The notes: generated by a model from the sequence alone, not told the origin. Shown: positions 25,259 through 34,878, counted from the first letter of the stretch. The stretch: 64,000 nucleotides of DNA from Streptomyces bluensis (GCF_014650715.1 NZ_BMVM01000001.1:310001-374000); one strand, 5' to 3'. Numbers and translations are program-made.

Positions 25259-26116
25259 GTGAAGATCGCACTCGACCCGTACATGATCCGGCACGTCCCG
25301 CTGCTCGAACTCCCGGCTGTGGTCGCGGAGTTGGGCTACGAGTGGATCGAGCTCTCCCCCCGAGAGGACTTCATCCCCTTCTTCCGTCACCCCCGCGTCG
25401 ACGACGGCACGGTCCGCACCTTCCGCAAGGCCCTGGACGCGGCGGGCGTCCGCATCTCGTCACTGCTGCCTCTCTTCCGCTGGTCGGGGCCGGACGAGGA
25501 CGACCGGCAGGCGGCCGTCCGCTACTGGAAGAGGGCCATCCAGATCTGCTCCGACCTCGGCGTGGACAGCATGATCTCCGAGTTCAACGGCCGGCCGGAG
25601 GCCGCCGAGCGCAGCGAGGCACAGTTCTGGCGCACGATGGACGAACTGCTCCCGCTCTTCGAACGCGAGGGCATCAAGCTCGCCCTGGAACCCCACCCGG
25701 ACGACTTCATCGAGAACGGCTACGACGCGGTCAACCTCATCCGCGGCATCAACCACCCCAACGTCACCTTCCTCTACTGCGCCCCGCACACCTTCCACAT
25801 CGGCAACGACGCCCCGGGCATCATCCGGTACGCCGGTGACCTGCTCACCCATGTGCACCTGGCCGACGCCTTCGACCACACCGCCTCCTCCGGCAACCGC
25901 TACATCCTCAACCCGCCCGGCACCCCCGCCCGCATCCATCAGCACCTCGACATCGGCCAGGGCGAGGTCGACTTCGACGAACTCTTCCGCGAGCTCCGCG
26001 CGAACGACTTCGACGGCACCCTCACCGCCTGTGTCTTCGCCTGGGAGGAACGAGCCAAGGAATCCTCCGCGTTCATGCGGACGAAAATCGACGCATACGT
26101 GGCTGCCTGGTCCTGA
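25259..26116 (+). CDS. Sugar phosphate isomerase/epimerase (AP-endonuclease 2 fold)
   Basis: 285 residues of a TIM-barrel in the xylose-isomerase-like superfamily (IolE/IolI/YcjR relatives). Metal ligands are suggested by SMISEFNGRP, LALEPHPDDFI (glutamate and histidine), FLYCAPHTFHIGND and VHLADAFDH. It probably interconverts or dehydrates a keto-sugar or inositol derivative. GTG 25259 has GGAAGG about 9 bp upstream. It is followed by a Gfo/Idh/MocA dehydrogenase and a second isomerase in an apparent operon. Confidence 0.9.
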   Translation: MKIALDPYMIRHVPLLELPAVVAELGYEWIELSPREDFIPFFRHPRVDDGTVRTFRKALDAAGVRISSLLPLFRWSGPDEDDRQAAVRYWKRAIQICSDLGVDSMISEFNGRPEAAERSEAQFWRTMDELLPLFEREGIKLALEPHPDDFIENGYDAVNLIRGINHPNVTFLYCAPHTFHIGNDAPGIIRYAGDLLTHVHLADAFDHTASSGNRYILNPPGTPARIHQHLDIGQGEVDFDELFRELRANDFDGTLTACVFAWEERAKESSAFMRTKIDAYVAAWS

Positions 26117-26191
26117 CGGCGGTTCGCCGCCTGATCGCACCTTCCCTTCTCCTTTGACGCCCCGATTCGTATCTCTCTGGAAGGCACCGCC

Positions 26192-27388
26192 ATGTCCACA
26201 TCCGCCACACCGCTTTCCGTCGCGGTGATCGGAGCCGGTATGGCCGGCCGCAGTCACGCCGCCGGATACCGCAACGTCAACACGGTCTTCGGCGCCGGGC
26301 TACCGCCGGTCCGGCTGGCCGCGATCGCCGACGCCCACCTCGAACTCGGGGAGGACGCCGCCCGGCGCTACGGGTTCGAGAGGGCGCTGCCGAGCTGGGA
26401 GGCCGTCGTCGAGGATCCGACGATCGACGCCGTCAGCATCGTCGTGGGCAACGCGTTGCACCGCCCGATCGCGGAGGCGCTGGTCGCGGCGGGCAAGCAT
26501 GTGCTGTGCGAGAAGCCGCTGGCGGGATCACTCGAAGACGCCCGTGCGATGGCCGAGTTGGAACGCTCCAGCGATGTCGTGACCGCGGTCGGGTACACCT
26601 TTCGGCGTTCCCCCGCCATCGCGGCGATCCGCGAGCATGTCCAGCGGGGCGAACTGGGTGATCTCACGCTGTTCAGCGGCCGGTACTGGTGCGACTACGC
26701 CACCGACCCGAACGTGCCGCTGAGCTGGCGGTACAAGGGAGGCCCCGGTTCCGGCGCGCTCGGGGACATCGGCGCGCACGTGATCGACGCCGCCGAGTAC
26801 ATCGCGGGTCCCGTCGCCGCGGTCTCCGGCGCCTCGCTGTCGACACAGATCCCCAAGCGGCCCCTGCCGCTGGGCGCGGTCGTCGGGCACAACGCCGCTC
26901 CCGTCTCCGAGGAGTTCGGCGAGGTCGAGAACGAGGACACCGCCTCCTTCACCGCTCGCTTCGAGTCCGGCCTGGTGGGCACCTTCTCGGTGTCGCGTAC
27001 CGCGTTCGGCCTGCCCAACGGGCTCTCCTTCGACGTCCTGGGCCTCGGCGGCCGGGCCGCGTTCGACCAGCACCGGCCGGCCGAGTACCTCTTCGACGAC
27101 GCCCAGCCGGAGGCCCGCACGCGCGGCGCCCGCCAGATCATCGCCGGCCCGCGGCTGCCGTACTTCGCGGGCGGCTACCCGATGGAGGCGCCGGGTGTGG
27201 GCGGCGGCAACGCCGAGATGTTCACCTTCCAGGCCAGGGCCTTCCTCGACCAGGTCGCGGGTGTCGCCGATCCGCTGCCGGCCTGCGCCACCTTCGCCGA
27301 CGCGCTGCGGACCATGGAGATCATCCAGGCAGTCGTCGACTCCTCCCTGCACGGCGGCGCGGCCACCCCCGTTCCGCCCGCCGTCTGA
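26192..27388 (+). CDS. Gfo/Idh/MocA-family oxidoreductase
   Basis: 398 residues. N-terminal Rossmann domain with VAVIGAGMAGRSHAAGY (NAD(P) binding) and the EKP motif (VLCEKPLAGSLEDA) that carries the catalytic lysine; the C-terminal substrate domain has GALGDIGAHVIDAAEYI with the conserved Asp and His. It oxidises or reduces a sugar or cyclitol hydroxyl. ATG 26192 has GGAAGG at about 9 bp. Lying between two isomerases suggests a 3-keto-sugar or inositol-type pathway (inference). Confidence 0.93.
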   Translation: MSTSATPLSVAVIGAGMAGRSHAAGYRNVNTVFGAGLPPVRLAAIADAHLELGEDAARRYGFERALPSWEAVVEDPTIDAVSIVVGNALHRPIAEALVAAGKHVLCEKPLAGSLEDARAMAELERSSDVVTAVGYTFRRSPAIAAIREHVQRGELGDLTLFSGRYWCDYATDPNVPLSWRYKGGPGSGALGDIGAHVIDAAEYIAGPVAAVSGASLSTQIPKRPLPLGAVVGHNAAPVSEEFGEVENEDTASFTARFESGLVGTFSVSRTAFGLPNGLSFDVLGLGGRAAFDQHRPAEYLFDDAQPEARTRGARQIIAGPRLPYFAGGYPMEAPGVGGGNAEMFTFQARAFLDQVAGVADPLPACATFADALRTMEIIQAVVDSSLHGGAATPVPPAV

Positions 27389-27413
27389 CCATCCCCATCC
27401 AAGGAGCGATCCC

Positions 27414-28412
27414 ATGGCTCTCAAGCTCGGCGCCTACACCGCCTGCCTGCATGACCGGACCCTCACCGAGGCCCTCGACATCCTCAAGGAGAACGGTCTG
27501 ACCTCCGTGGAGGTCAACACGGGCGGATTCATCCCCTCCCCCCATTGCCCGGTCGACCTGCTGCTGTCCTCGGCCGCCGCGCGCGAGGAGTACCTTGCGG
27601 CCTTCGCCGACCGCGGCATGGAACTGACCGGCCTCAACTGCAACGGCAACCCCCTCAACCCGCTCCCGGCGGTCGGCCCCAAGCACGCCGACGATCTGCG
27701 CCGCACCATCCGCCTCGCGGGCCTGCTCGGTGTGCGGCACGTCGTGACCATGTCCGGCACCCCGGGCTCCGACCCCGACGCCACGTACCCCTCCTGGGTC
27801 GTCAACCCCTGGGACGGCGTCTACATGGACGTCCTCGACTACCAGTGGGGCGTGGCCGTCGCGTTCTGGAAGGAGATCGACGCCCTCGCCCGGGAGAACG
27901 ACGTCCGGGTCGCCATCGAGATGCACCCGCACAACCTGGTGTTCTCCCCGGTCACCCTGAAGCGGCTCGTCGACGAGGCCTGCACGACGAACATCGGCGC
28001 CGAGATGGACCCGTCCCACCTGATGTGGCAGGGAATGGACGTGATCGCGTGCATCAAGTGGCTGGGCCCGCTGGTGTTCCACGCCGCCGCGAAGGACGCG
28101 ACGCTCTGCCCGGGCGCCGACATCCGTGGCGTACTCGACACGTCGTTCACCCGCGTGCCCGCCGACGCGCCCGGCAAGGTGCCCACCGGCTACGGGTTCT
28201 GGTGCAACGCCTGGCCGGAGAACCCGGCGTGGAAGTTCGTCGCCGTCGGCGTCGGTCACGACGTCCCCTACTGGACCGGGTTCCTGCGGGCCCTCGCCGA
28301 GATTGACCCGGACATGGCCGTGAACATCGAGCACGAGGACGCCGCCTACTCCCGGGCCGAAGGGCTCGCCCTGGCAGCCAAGAACCTCCACGCCGCCACC
28401 GCGGCTCTCTGA
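27414..28412 (+). CDS. Sugar phosphate isomerase/epimerase (second copy, divergent)
   Basis: 332 residues, TIM-barrel. Likely divalent-metal ligands appear in order: VAIEMHPHN (Glu), IGAEMDPSHLMW (Asp/His), VFHAAAKDA (His) and VNIEHEDAAYS (Glu). Only distantly similar to the isomerase at 25259, so probably a different step of the same pathway. ATG 27414 has AAGGAG at 7 bp, 25 bp after the dehydrogenase stop. It is the last gene of the cluster. Confidence 0.92.
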   Translation: MALKLGAYTACLHDRTLTEALDILKENGLTSVEVNTGGFIPSPHCPVDLLLSSAAAREEYLAAFADRGMELTGLNCNGNPLNPLPAVGPKHADDLRRTIRLAGLLGVRHVVTMSGTPGSDPDATYPSWVVNPWDGVYMDVLDYQWGVAVAFWKEIDALARENDVRVAIEMHPHNLVFSPVTLKRLVDEACTTNIGAEMDPSHLMWQGMDVIACIKWLGPLVFHAAAKDATLCPGADIRGVLDTSFTRVPADAPGKVPTGYGFWCNAWPENPAWKFVAVGVGHDVPYWTGFLRALAEIDPDMAVNIEHEDAAYSRAEGLALAAKNLHAATAAL

Positions 28413-28463
28413 CCCGCCCTGTGTGGCCCGCGCCCGCCGGCCCGGCACGGGGCCCGGCTGTCG

Positions 28464-28994
28464 CTAACCCGCGAGTGCCTCGTCCTCGGCCGGCTCGTCC
28501 TGGGCCATGAGGCCGGCCACCCACAACGGCATCAGCCAGTGGGTCACGAGGACGGCGATGAGTACGGGTGCCACGTACGCCCTCAGCGCGTCGCCATCGG
28601 CCCCGCCGACGATCAGCAGGACGGCCGCGGCCGATGCCAGCAGCAGGGTCATCACCCTGTGGGAAACGGCCAGGACCCGGCGGCGTTCGGCCGACTGGCG
28701 CTCGTCCAAGGCGCGTTCGCGCAGTTCCAGCAGGCCACGGGTGGCGCCGTTGATCGCCCCCGTGGCGACCATCCAGGGCAACAGCAGCACCGCTGTCGCG
28801 ATGGCTGGCCACAGGGGCTCCGCCTTCGCCAGGGTGAAGTAGGCCATCAGCGCCTCGATCGCCACGGTGAGCGCGACATGTACGGCCACGACCACGCGCC
28901 GACGCGCGGCCGTGGCGTACAGCGGCCGCCCCGCGGGGTCGTTCATCAGCTTCAGCATGCTCCGGTCGTAGCCGGTCGTCCGCGTCGTCGTCAT
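28464..28994 (-). CDS. Four-helix membrane protein paired with an XRE regulator
   Basis: 176 residues. A hydrophilic start, helices at about 35-55, 65-85, 115-135 and 140-160, and a charged cytoplasmic loop (ELRERALDERQSAERRR). Function unknown; such proteins occur in actinomycetes directly downstream of a small HTH regulator. ATG 28994 has GGAGGA at about 9 bp and overlaps the regulator stop by 4 bp (ATGA), so the two are co-translated. Confidence 0.8.
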   Translation of the reverse strand: MTTTRTTGYDRSMLKLMNDPAGRPLYATAARRRVVVAVHVALTVAIEALMAYFTLAKAEPLWPAIATAVLLLPWMVATGAINGATRGLLELRERALDERQSAERRRVLAVSHRVMTLLLASAAAVLLIVGGADGDALRAYVAPVLIAVLVTHWLMPLWVAGLMAQDEPAEDEALAG

Positions 28995-29239
28995 GGCTGT
29001 TTCCTCCCGTAGACCTCGTCCGTGAGCGGCCGGAACGGTTCGAGGGAGAACAACGCCTCCACCGGCAGCTCGAAGTACTTCGCGATCTTCAGCGCCAGGT
29101 CGAGGCTCGGGTTGTACTGCCCCCGCTCGATGTAGCCGATGGTCTGGTAGTGCGCACCCACCGCCGCGGCCAGGCTCTGGCGCGACACCTTCCGTTCGGC
29201 ACGCACCATCGCCAACCTGTTGTGCACCTGCTCGCTCAT
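28991..29239 (-). CDS. Small XRE-family HTH regulator
   Basis: 82 residues, essentially a single helix-turn-helix of the YozG/Cro type (RLAMVRAERKVSRQSLAAAVGAHYQTIGYIERGQYNPSLDLALKIAKYF). Regulators of this size with a downstream membrane protein usually autorepress the pair. An AT-rich interrupted palindrome around 29236-29256 (TGTA...TACA), spanning the start codon and promoter, is a candidate operator. Confidence 0.92.
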   Translation of the reverse strand: MSEQVHNRLAMVRAERKVSRQSLAAAVGAHYQTIGYIERGQYNPSLDLALKIAKYFELPVEALFSLEPFRPLTDEVYGRKQP

Positions 29240-29361
29240 GTATAAGAAGTACTACATCACAGAGGAGGATTGCAATCCCACTCGCTGCCGTCTCACCGCG
29301 GTCCGCACCCGCCTGGGGCTGTGGAACTGCGTGGCGGCCGGTTCCAGTGCATGGTGGTGGC

Positions 29362-29580
29362 ATGGACAGCCACGCGCCTGTAGTGGTGCTGCCGCCCTCG
29401 CCGGACGGTGGGCGGCAGGTGACGATCCATGGCGAGGACGTGGGCACCGCGTACAGCCTGTTCGACGTGCTGGACCTGCTGCGCGATGCCGGCCTGCCCT
29501 CCGAGGACCGGGCCGTCGACGATCCCGAGCTGATCGAGTGGCGCGGCGGCGGACCGTACGACTGGAACGGCGCCGCATAG
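29362..29580 (+). CDS. Small conserved hypothetical protein
   Basis: 72 residues without helices or signal. The pattern GRQVTIHGEDVGTAYSLFDVLDLLRDAGLP and a C-terminal IEWRGGGPYDW looks like a small soluble domain and resembles short hypothetical proteins common in Streptomyces. ATG 29362 is chosen over 29347 because the homologous region starts there; the Shine-Dalgarno is weak (GGTGG). No function known. Confidence 0.6.
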   Translation: MDSHAPVVVLPPSPDGGRQVTIHGEDVGTAYSLFDVLDLLRDAGLPSEDRAVDDPELIEWRGGGPYDWNGAA

Positions 29581-29746
29581 GTCCCTCCGCACCGGCCCTC
29601 CACAAGCGGATCCGCCCCTTGCGCGAGGTTGCCGTTTCGCCGCCTCCGAGTTCGTTTAGTGCACGTAGGTACGAGGGAAACCACTTCTGTCCCACAGGAA
29701 GTCAATTGACCTCGTTGGTGGGCGAAGGGGAACGGGGGGAACAGAC

Positions 29747-32668
29747 ATGCGCAACGGGGATCGTGACAGACCGCCGACCTGCTCGGCGAATCATCCCGGG
29801 ATGTCGACCGAGGGCGGGATCGAGGTTCAACGGCAGCTGGAAACGCTCATCAAGGACTTCCGCACCAGCGAGCCACCCATGCCCGTCGTGGTCCTGCACG
29901 CCGAGGAGGCCGCCGACGACACCCAGGTCACCCGTCTCGTCGGCGAACTGCGCGACGGGCAGGACACACACGGAACACGCTGCGCCGTCGCACCACCGGC
30001 GCAGGAGGGCCCGACGGAGGTCCTGCGGGCCGCCCGTCTCGTACGCGATCTCGGCGATCCGAAACGATGGGGCAGCCGGCACTCGATCTACCGGCGGTAC
30101 GCGTTCCCGCGCGTTCGACTCGTGCACGCCATCGAGGACGCCGTCCGGGCACTCGGCACCGACTGGCCCGCTCCGCCGACCGGATCAGCGGCCCCGGACG
30201 CCGGGCACGATCCGGCGCAGGACCTGCTGAACCAGCTGGCCAAACAGCGATGGCGTCCCGAGGGGGTCGCCCGCTGGCATTCCGGGCTGCCCATGTTCGA
30301 CATGGCGCACATACTCCCGGCCAGCCTGGTGACGGTACTTGCCGCGCTCCTCGCCCGAAGCGACTGGTACATGGCGGTCGCGTCAGGCGTGGGCTTCCTG
30401 TTGCTGCTCGCGGTCCTCAACTACGTACTGCCGGGGCGCGCGCCGATCTTCCTGTGGCTGCGCCGGGAAAGCCGCTGGTTCATGACCACGACCTTCCTCA
30501 GGGCAGCGGCCCAGGACCGTCCCACCGAGGTCTCACTGCTGCGGCCGGTCCGCTCCTGGAAGGCGATCGCGGCACGCGCGTACGACGTGGCCGAGGCGCT
30601 GAAGGCGGGCCACGAGTTCCAGCTCCAGCTCTATGTGCTGGCCCTGTTCGAGGACCTGCGGGACAACCACCGTCGGCGCAGCTGGGACTTGCGCGGTTTC
30701 AAACGGCTGCGACCGCCCCTGCTGTTCGTACCGCAGGCCGGCACGGACAACGGCGGCATCGAGCTGATCAAAGCCGTCAGCGACGTGCGCAGCCGCAGGA
30801 GCGAACTGGATCCGCTGCTCCTCGTCGCGGCCGTAGGCGCTGAGGACGTACGGCGTCTGGAGCGCAGCGTCGTCCAGGGGACGCGCGCCGACGCGCCGGA
30901 CCAGCAGGGGTTCCAGGCCCGGTTGCGGGGCTGGTACGACGAGTGGGCGAGGAACCTGCGCGCGGAACAGTCGCCGAGCCGCGAACGGGCCGTTCTGCCG
31001 TGGGTGTTGAAGATCCCGCTCCCCCAGGACGAGCTGAGACGCCTTCCGGACAGACAGCGGCACTGTGTGAAGGCGCCCACTCGACCTTCCGTCGCCCGCG
31101 TGGTGTGGGCCCTGCACACCCTCGTCCTGGTCCTGGTTCTGGCCGCCGCGACCACGGCCTGGCGCGCGGAGAGGCTCGCCGACACCTACTGCTCCTCGTC
31201 CGTCCTGTCCGCCAACCGGGACACGGAACGCAGACCCGCGCCCGACGGCGGTACGGAGTGCATAGGGATCGCCACGGGCGACGTACGCTTCGCCGACTGG
31301 CTGCCGGACGACGCCGGGGCACCGGACGCCAAGTCACAACCCGACGGCTACCAGGCGCCCTGGACTCTCGCCGAGCTGGAGCGGCGGATCGACAGCCAGA
31401 ACGACGAGGTCCTCGACGGCGAGCGAGGTTACGTCACCCTGGTGTACGCGGGCCCGCTCAGCGCCGACCCCGACGGCGGCTCCTCACCGGTGAAGGGCCT
31501 GGAGGAACTGGCGGGCGTGTACCTGGCGCAGGCCGTCATCAACAACACCTTTCCCGTGAAGCTGCGCGTCCTGGTGGCCAACGGCGGCGTGGATCTGCAC
31601 CACCAGACCGACATGGCCGACGCCATAGCGGCCTATGCGGCGAAGGATCCCACGGTGGTGGGCGTGGTCGGCACCGGACGTGACCTCAAGTCCAGTGCGG
31701 AGACGACCCTCAAGCTCAGGAACGCCGGGCTGCCCGTCGTGTCCGGGACGAACTCCGCCACCTACCTGCCACGCGACTTCGCCAACTGGTTCAGCCTGGC
31801 GGCCACCGACGAGTGGCAGTCGGCCCAACTCGGGCTGATCGCCAGGCAGTTGCGCATACCCGACCGCGAGCAGTACGGCCTGGTGCTGGCCCGCGACACC
31901 AAGAGGACCGACGACCGCTACACCACCGAGCAGGCGCGCTACGGCGGGAGGATGCTCGACAGGTCCGGCTTCACGCTGCTGCCCGAGCGCCGCTACACCC
32001 TGAGCGGCGGCAAGCCCGAGTTCCGCCGGCACACCGAGGAGCTCTGCCGGGGCAAGCTCGTGCCGTCCGTGATCTACTTCGCGGGCCGTGTCGAGGACGT
32101 CGATCCGCTGATGACCCAGCTCGGCACGGAACCGGGCTGTGCGGGGAAGAAGATGTCCATCATCACGGGCGACGACCTCTCCAAGGCCAACTTCTCGCGG
32201 GGCGAGGACGGGGTGGCCCCCAACGTCACGCTGTACCACGCCGCGCTCGCCGAACTGGCCAAGGCGGCCCGGGACACGGACTTCTACAAGGACGCCCGCG
32301 CGTACCTTCCGGGGCTCGCCGAGCAGCGTGTCGACCACGACACGCCCGCGTTCGCCAGCGGCCAGACGGCCTTGGCACACGACGCGACGCGGGCCCTGTA
32401 CTGGGCGGCGACCCTCGACGGCGCTCCGCAGAGCCGGGCGGCGACCTGGGTGAACCTCAGAACCGTCACACTCCAGGGCATGGCCACGGGCACGATCGAC
32501 TTCACCGACGCGCCGCTCTTCGGCGACAGGGAGGGCCACGGCATCGTCATCGAGGAAGTCTGGCGCACCGCCGACGGGGACTCGAAGTCTCGCGTGGTGT
32601 GCAGCAGGGTGGCCGGCGACGCGCGGCCGCTGACCGTGCGGGAGTGTGCCATCGGGCGCCGCGGCTGA
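29747..32668 (+). CDS. Membrane protein with NTPase-like cytoplasmic part and extracellular type 1 periplasmic-binding receptor
   Basis: 973 residues. Residues 1-180 are cytoplasmic; MPVVVLHAEEAADDTQVTRLVGEL (from about 45) occupies the place of a P-loop strand but lacks the Walker A GxxGxGKT. Two helices (about 186-203 and 206-228), a second cytoplasmic block (about 231-445) with RPPLLFVPQ and ELDPLLLVAAV strands like a Walker B/sensor region, one more helix (about 450-472), then an outer type 1 periplasmic-binding domain (about 550-960; GLEELAGVYLAQAVINNTFPVKLRVLVANGG, VVGVVGTG, LPVVSGTNSA). ATG 29747 has a GGGGGAA ribosome site. It may be a ligand-sensing receptor; no partner gene adjoins it. 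Confidence 0.8.
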   Translation: MRNGDRDRPPTCSANHPGMSTEGGIEVQRQLETLIKDFRTSEPPMPVVVLHAEEAADDTQVTRLVGELRDGQDTHGTRCAVAPPAQEGPTEVLRAARLVRDLGDPKRWGSRHSIYRRYAFPRVRLVHAIEDAVRALGTDWPAPPTGSAAPDAGHDPAQDLLNQLAKQRWRPEGVARWHSGLPMFDMAHILPASLVTVLAALLARSDWYMAVASGVGFLLLLAVLNYVLPGRAPIFLWLRRESRWFMTTTFLRAAAQDRPTEVSLLRPVRSWKAIAARAYDVAEALKAGHEFQLQLYVLALFEDLRDNHRRRSWDLRGFKRLRPPLLFVPQAGTDNGGIELIKAVSDVRSRRSELDPLLLVAAVGAEDVRRLERSVVQGTRADAPDQQGFQARLRGWYDEWARNLRAEQSPSRERAVLPWVLKIPLPQDELRRLPDRQRHCVKAPTRPSVARVVWALHTLVLVLVLAAATTAWRAERLADTYCSSSVLSANRDTERRPAPDGGTECIGIATGDVRFADWLPDDAGAPDAKSQPDGYQAPWTLAELERRIDSQNDEVLDGERGYVTLVYAGPLSADPDGGSSPVKGLEELAGVYLAQAVINNTFPVKLRVLVANGGVDLHHQTDMADAIAAYAAKDPTVVGVVGTGRDLKSSAETTLKLRNAGLPVVSGTNSATYLPRDFANWFSLAATDEWQSAQLGLIARQLRIPDREQYGLVLARDTKRTDDRYTTEQARYGGRMLDRSGFTLLPERRYTLSGGKPEFRRHTEELCRGKLVPSVIYFAGRVEDVDPLMTQLGTEPGCAGKKMSIITGDDLSKANFSRGEDGVAPNVTLYHAALAELAKAARDTDFYKDARAYLPGLAEQRVDHDTPAFASGQTALAHDATRALYWAATLDGAPQSRAATWVNLRTVTLQGMATGTIDFTDAPLFGDREGHGIVIEEVWRTADGDSKSRVVCSRVAGDARPLTVRECAIGRRG

Positions 32669-32880
32669 ATCACACTCCACGGGCACTCCGGGCGCACCCA
32701 TGAGTCGTTCTACCGCCCCGTGTTCGCCTCCGACATTCTGGAGGCCCGGCGAACAGCGCGACAGCCACGTGATCCACGACGGTCTCAGCCTCATCGCGGA
32801 ACAGCGCGTCCACAACGCCCCGACAGCAGCCTGGAATCGTTCCCCTGCCGAGCGATGCCCCTGGCCCACCGGGTCACCCA

Positions 32881-32906
32881 CCGCATCAGCACACCGCATC
32901 AGCACA
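32881..32906. repeat. Tandem 13-bp duplication before the binding-protein gene
   Basis: Two abutting copies of CCGCATCAGCACA, 24 bp upstream of ATG 32930. Possibly slippage in a leader. Confidence 0.8.
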
Positions 32907-32929
32907 CCGGATCGAGAGAGGTGCCGGAC

Positions 32930-34054
32930 ATGAAGCGTTCCCTGCGACTCGGCGTCAGTGCCGCCGTCCTTGCCGGTCTCGCCGCGCTCTCCGCCTGCGG
33001 AGGCGGGGATTCAGCGTCCTCGTCGTCATCCAGAGGCACGTCAGGAGCCCCGGCGACGCTCAACCTCGCCATCCCCTCGGCCGTGGTCGCCCCCAAGGAG
33101 GAGGTCGCCACGTACGCGGTGGGCGACGCCGAGGGCTACTTCGCCGAGGAGAAGCTGAAGGTCGACGTGATCAACACCGACGGCTCGGTGGCCGCGGTCC
33201 AGGCCGTCGCCTCGGGCAGCGCCGACATCACGCCGGCCGACGCGGGAGCCATCCTCGCCGCGCGGGAGAAGGGCGTCCCCGTCAGGGCCATCGGCGGCCT
33301 GGTGCGGAACTGGCCGTGGCGCATGGCCGTCCGGCCGGACAGCGACATCAAGACCCCTGCCGACCTCAAGGGCAGGAAGGTCGGGGTCATCAGCCTCGCC
33401 TCCGGCTCGGCCATCTACGCCCGGGCCTACGCGGGCGACGCCGGACTGGACGCGGCCAAGGACGTCGAGTTACTGCCGGTCGGTGTGGGCGCGCAGGCCC
33501 TGTCCGCGCTGGAGGACGGCAAGGTCGACGTGCTCGCGCTGTTCACGCAGGCGTACACCACGATCGAGAACACCGGGGCCGAGTTCCGCTACCTGGACAA
33601 CTCCGATGCGTTCGAGGGCATCCGCTCCCTGACGTTCGCGGTGACCGAGAGGACCCTGAAGGAGAAGAAGGACGTGTTGACGCGCTATCTGCGCGCCTCG
33701 TACAAGGCACTGCTCTTCTCCGCCGTCAACCCCGAGGCCGCCATGCGCGACGGCTACGAGGTCTTCCCACGGCTGCTGACCGGCAAGAAGGCCGACGACC
33801 GCATCGGTGACGACAGCCGAAGCCTCGACGCGTGGATCAGGACCGCCGTCCCCGCCGCCGGTGAGCCCGAGAGCTTCGAGGACTGGGGCGCGATCAGCGA
33901 AGCGGAGTGGAACAAGACGGTCGCCTACACCAAGGCGTCCGGCCAGATCACCCAGGACGTCGATCTCGGGGAGCTGTGGGACGACAGTCTGCTCCAGGGC
34001 GCGAACGACTTCGACAACGCGGCTGTGATCGAGAAGGCGAAAGGTGCCGAATAG
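32930..34054 (+). CDS. NMT1/SsuA-type ABC solute-binding lipoprotein
   Basis: 374 residues. Lipobox LSAC at about residue 22, a Ser-rich spacer, then an SsuA/TauA/NMT1 fold: VGDAEGYFAEEKLKVDVIN, AVASGSADITPADAGAIL, IKTPADLKGRKVGVISLASGS and DVLALFTQAY. These bind sulfonates, pyrimidines, hydantoins or related nitrogen compounds. ATG 32930 has GAGAGAGG at about 8 bp. First gene of an operon with its ATPase, permease and a cyclic amidohydrolase, which favours a hydantoin- or dihydropyrimidine-like ligand (inference). Confidence 0.92.
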   Translation: MKRSLRLGVSAAVLAGLAALSACGGGDSASSSSSRGTSGAPATLNLAIPSAVVAPKEEVATYAVGDAEGYFAEEKLKVDVINTDGSVAAVQAVASGSADITPADAGAILAAREKGVPVRAIGGLVRNWPWRMAVRPDSDIKTPADLKGRKVGVISLASGSAIYARAYAGDAGLDAAKDVELLPVGVGAQALSALEDGKVDVLALFTQAYTTIENTGAEFRYLDNSDAFEGIRSLTFAVTERTLKEKKDVLTRYLRASYKALLFSAVNPEAAMRDGYEVFPRLLTGKKADDRIGDDSRSLDAWIRTAVPAAGEPESFEDWGAISEAEWNKTVAYTKASGQITQDVDLGELWDDSLLQGANDFDNAAVIEKAKGAE

Positions 34055-34095
34055 CGAGCGCCCGGACGCCACCAGCAGGGAGATCAGGAGCCGTT

Positions 34096-34878
34096 ATGGA
34101 CGAAGACCGCTGGATCGAAGTCGACGGGCTGCACAAGATCTACCGGCCGCGCAGGACCCGGCCGACCCACGCACTCTCGGACATCACCTTCACTGTCCGG
34201 CGAGGTGAGTTCATCTCGGTCGTCGGGCCATCGGGCTGCGGCAAGACGACGTTGCTGAAGATCCTCGCCGGGATCGTCCGCGGGAGCGAGGGGACGGTCC
34301 GTGTCGCGGGCCGCGACGTGACGGGGCCGCTGCCCGAAGTGGGCATGGTCTTCCAGTCAGCCACCCTCCTGCCATGGCGCACGATTCTGCAGAACGTGAT
34401 GGTGCCCGTTCAGGTGCGCAAGCTCGACGCCCGTGTGTACCGGGAGCGGGCCGAGAGGCTGCTCGGGCTGGTCGGCCTCGACGGCTTCGAGGAGAAGTAC
34501 CCGCATGAGCTGAGCGGCGGGATGCAGCAGCGCGCCGGAATCTGCCGGGCCCTGGTGCACGATCCGGCCGTGTTGCTGATGGACGAGCCCTTCGGCGCGC
34601 TGGACGCCTTGACCCGCGAGTACATGAACGTCGAACTGCTGCGGATCTGGCGGGAGAGCGGTCAGACGATCGTGTTCGTCACCCACTCCATCCCCGAGGC
34701 GGTCTTCCTCTCCGACCGGGTGGTGGTTCTCAGTCCCCGTCCCGGCCGGGTCGCCGAGGTCGTCGACATCGGGCTGGAACGCCCGCGCTCGATCGGCGCC
34801 ATGGCGTCCGACCGGGCCGGGGCCCATGTGGGCCGGATCCGCAAGCACTTCGACGCCACCTGGGTGATCGACTCATGA
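34096..34878 (+). CDS. ABC ATP-binding protein, SsuB/TauB-type
   Basis: 260 residues. Walker A VGPSGCGKTT, Q-loop VFQSATLLPWRT, signature LSGGMQQRAGICRAL, Walker B VLLMDEPFGALD, H-loop THSIPEA. The NitT/TauT-type sequence LLPWRTILQNV is diagnostic. ATG 34096 has AGGAG 5 bp upstream. It is 41 bp after the binding protein and overlaps the permease start (ATGA). Confidence 0.95.
   Translation: MDEDRWIEVDGLHKIYRPRRTRPTHALSDITFTVRRGEFISVVGPSGCGKTTLLKILAGIVRGSEGTVRVAGRDVTGPLPEVGMVFQSATLLPWRTILQNVMVPVQVRKLDARVYRERAERLLGLVGLDGFEEKYPHELSGGMQQRAGICRALVHDPAVLLMDEPFGALDALTREYMNVELLRIWRESGQTIVFVTHSIPEAVFLSDRVVVLSPRPGRVAEVVDIGLERPRSIGAMASDRAGAHVGRIRKHFDATWVIDS

Noticed and set aside
32646..32933. Small forward ORF between the receptor protein and the NMT1-type binding protein
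   Set aside because: No ribosome site, Ser/Pro/Arg-rich random-looking peptide that runs into the next gene start.
32930..34054. Thiamine (TPP) riboswitch control of the NMT1-type importer
   Set aside because: No CTGAGA-type TPP motif or multi-stem leader was seen in the 260 bp upstream, and the adjoining hydrolase points to another substrate.
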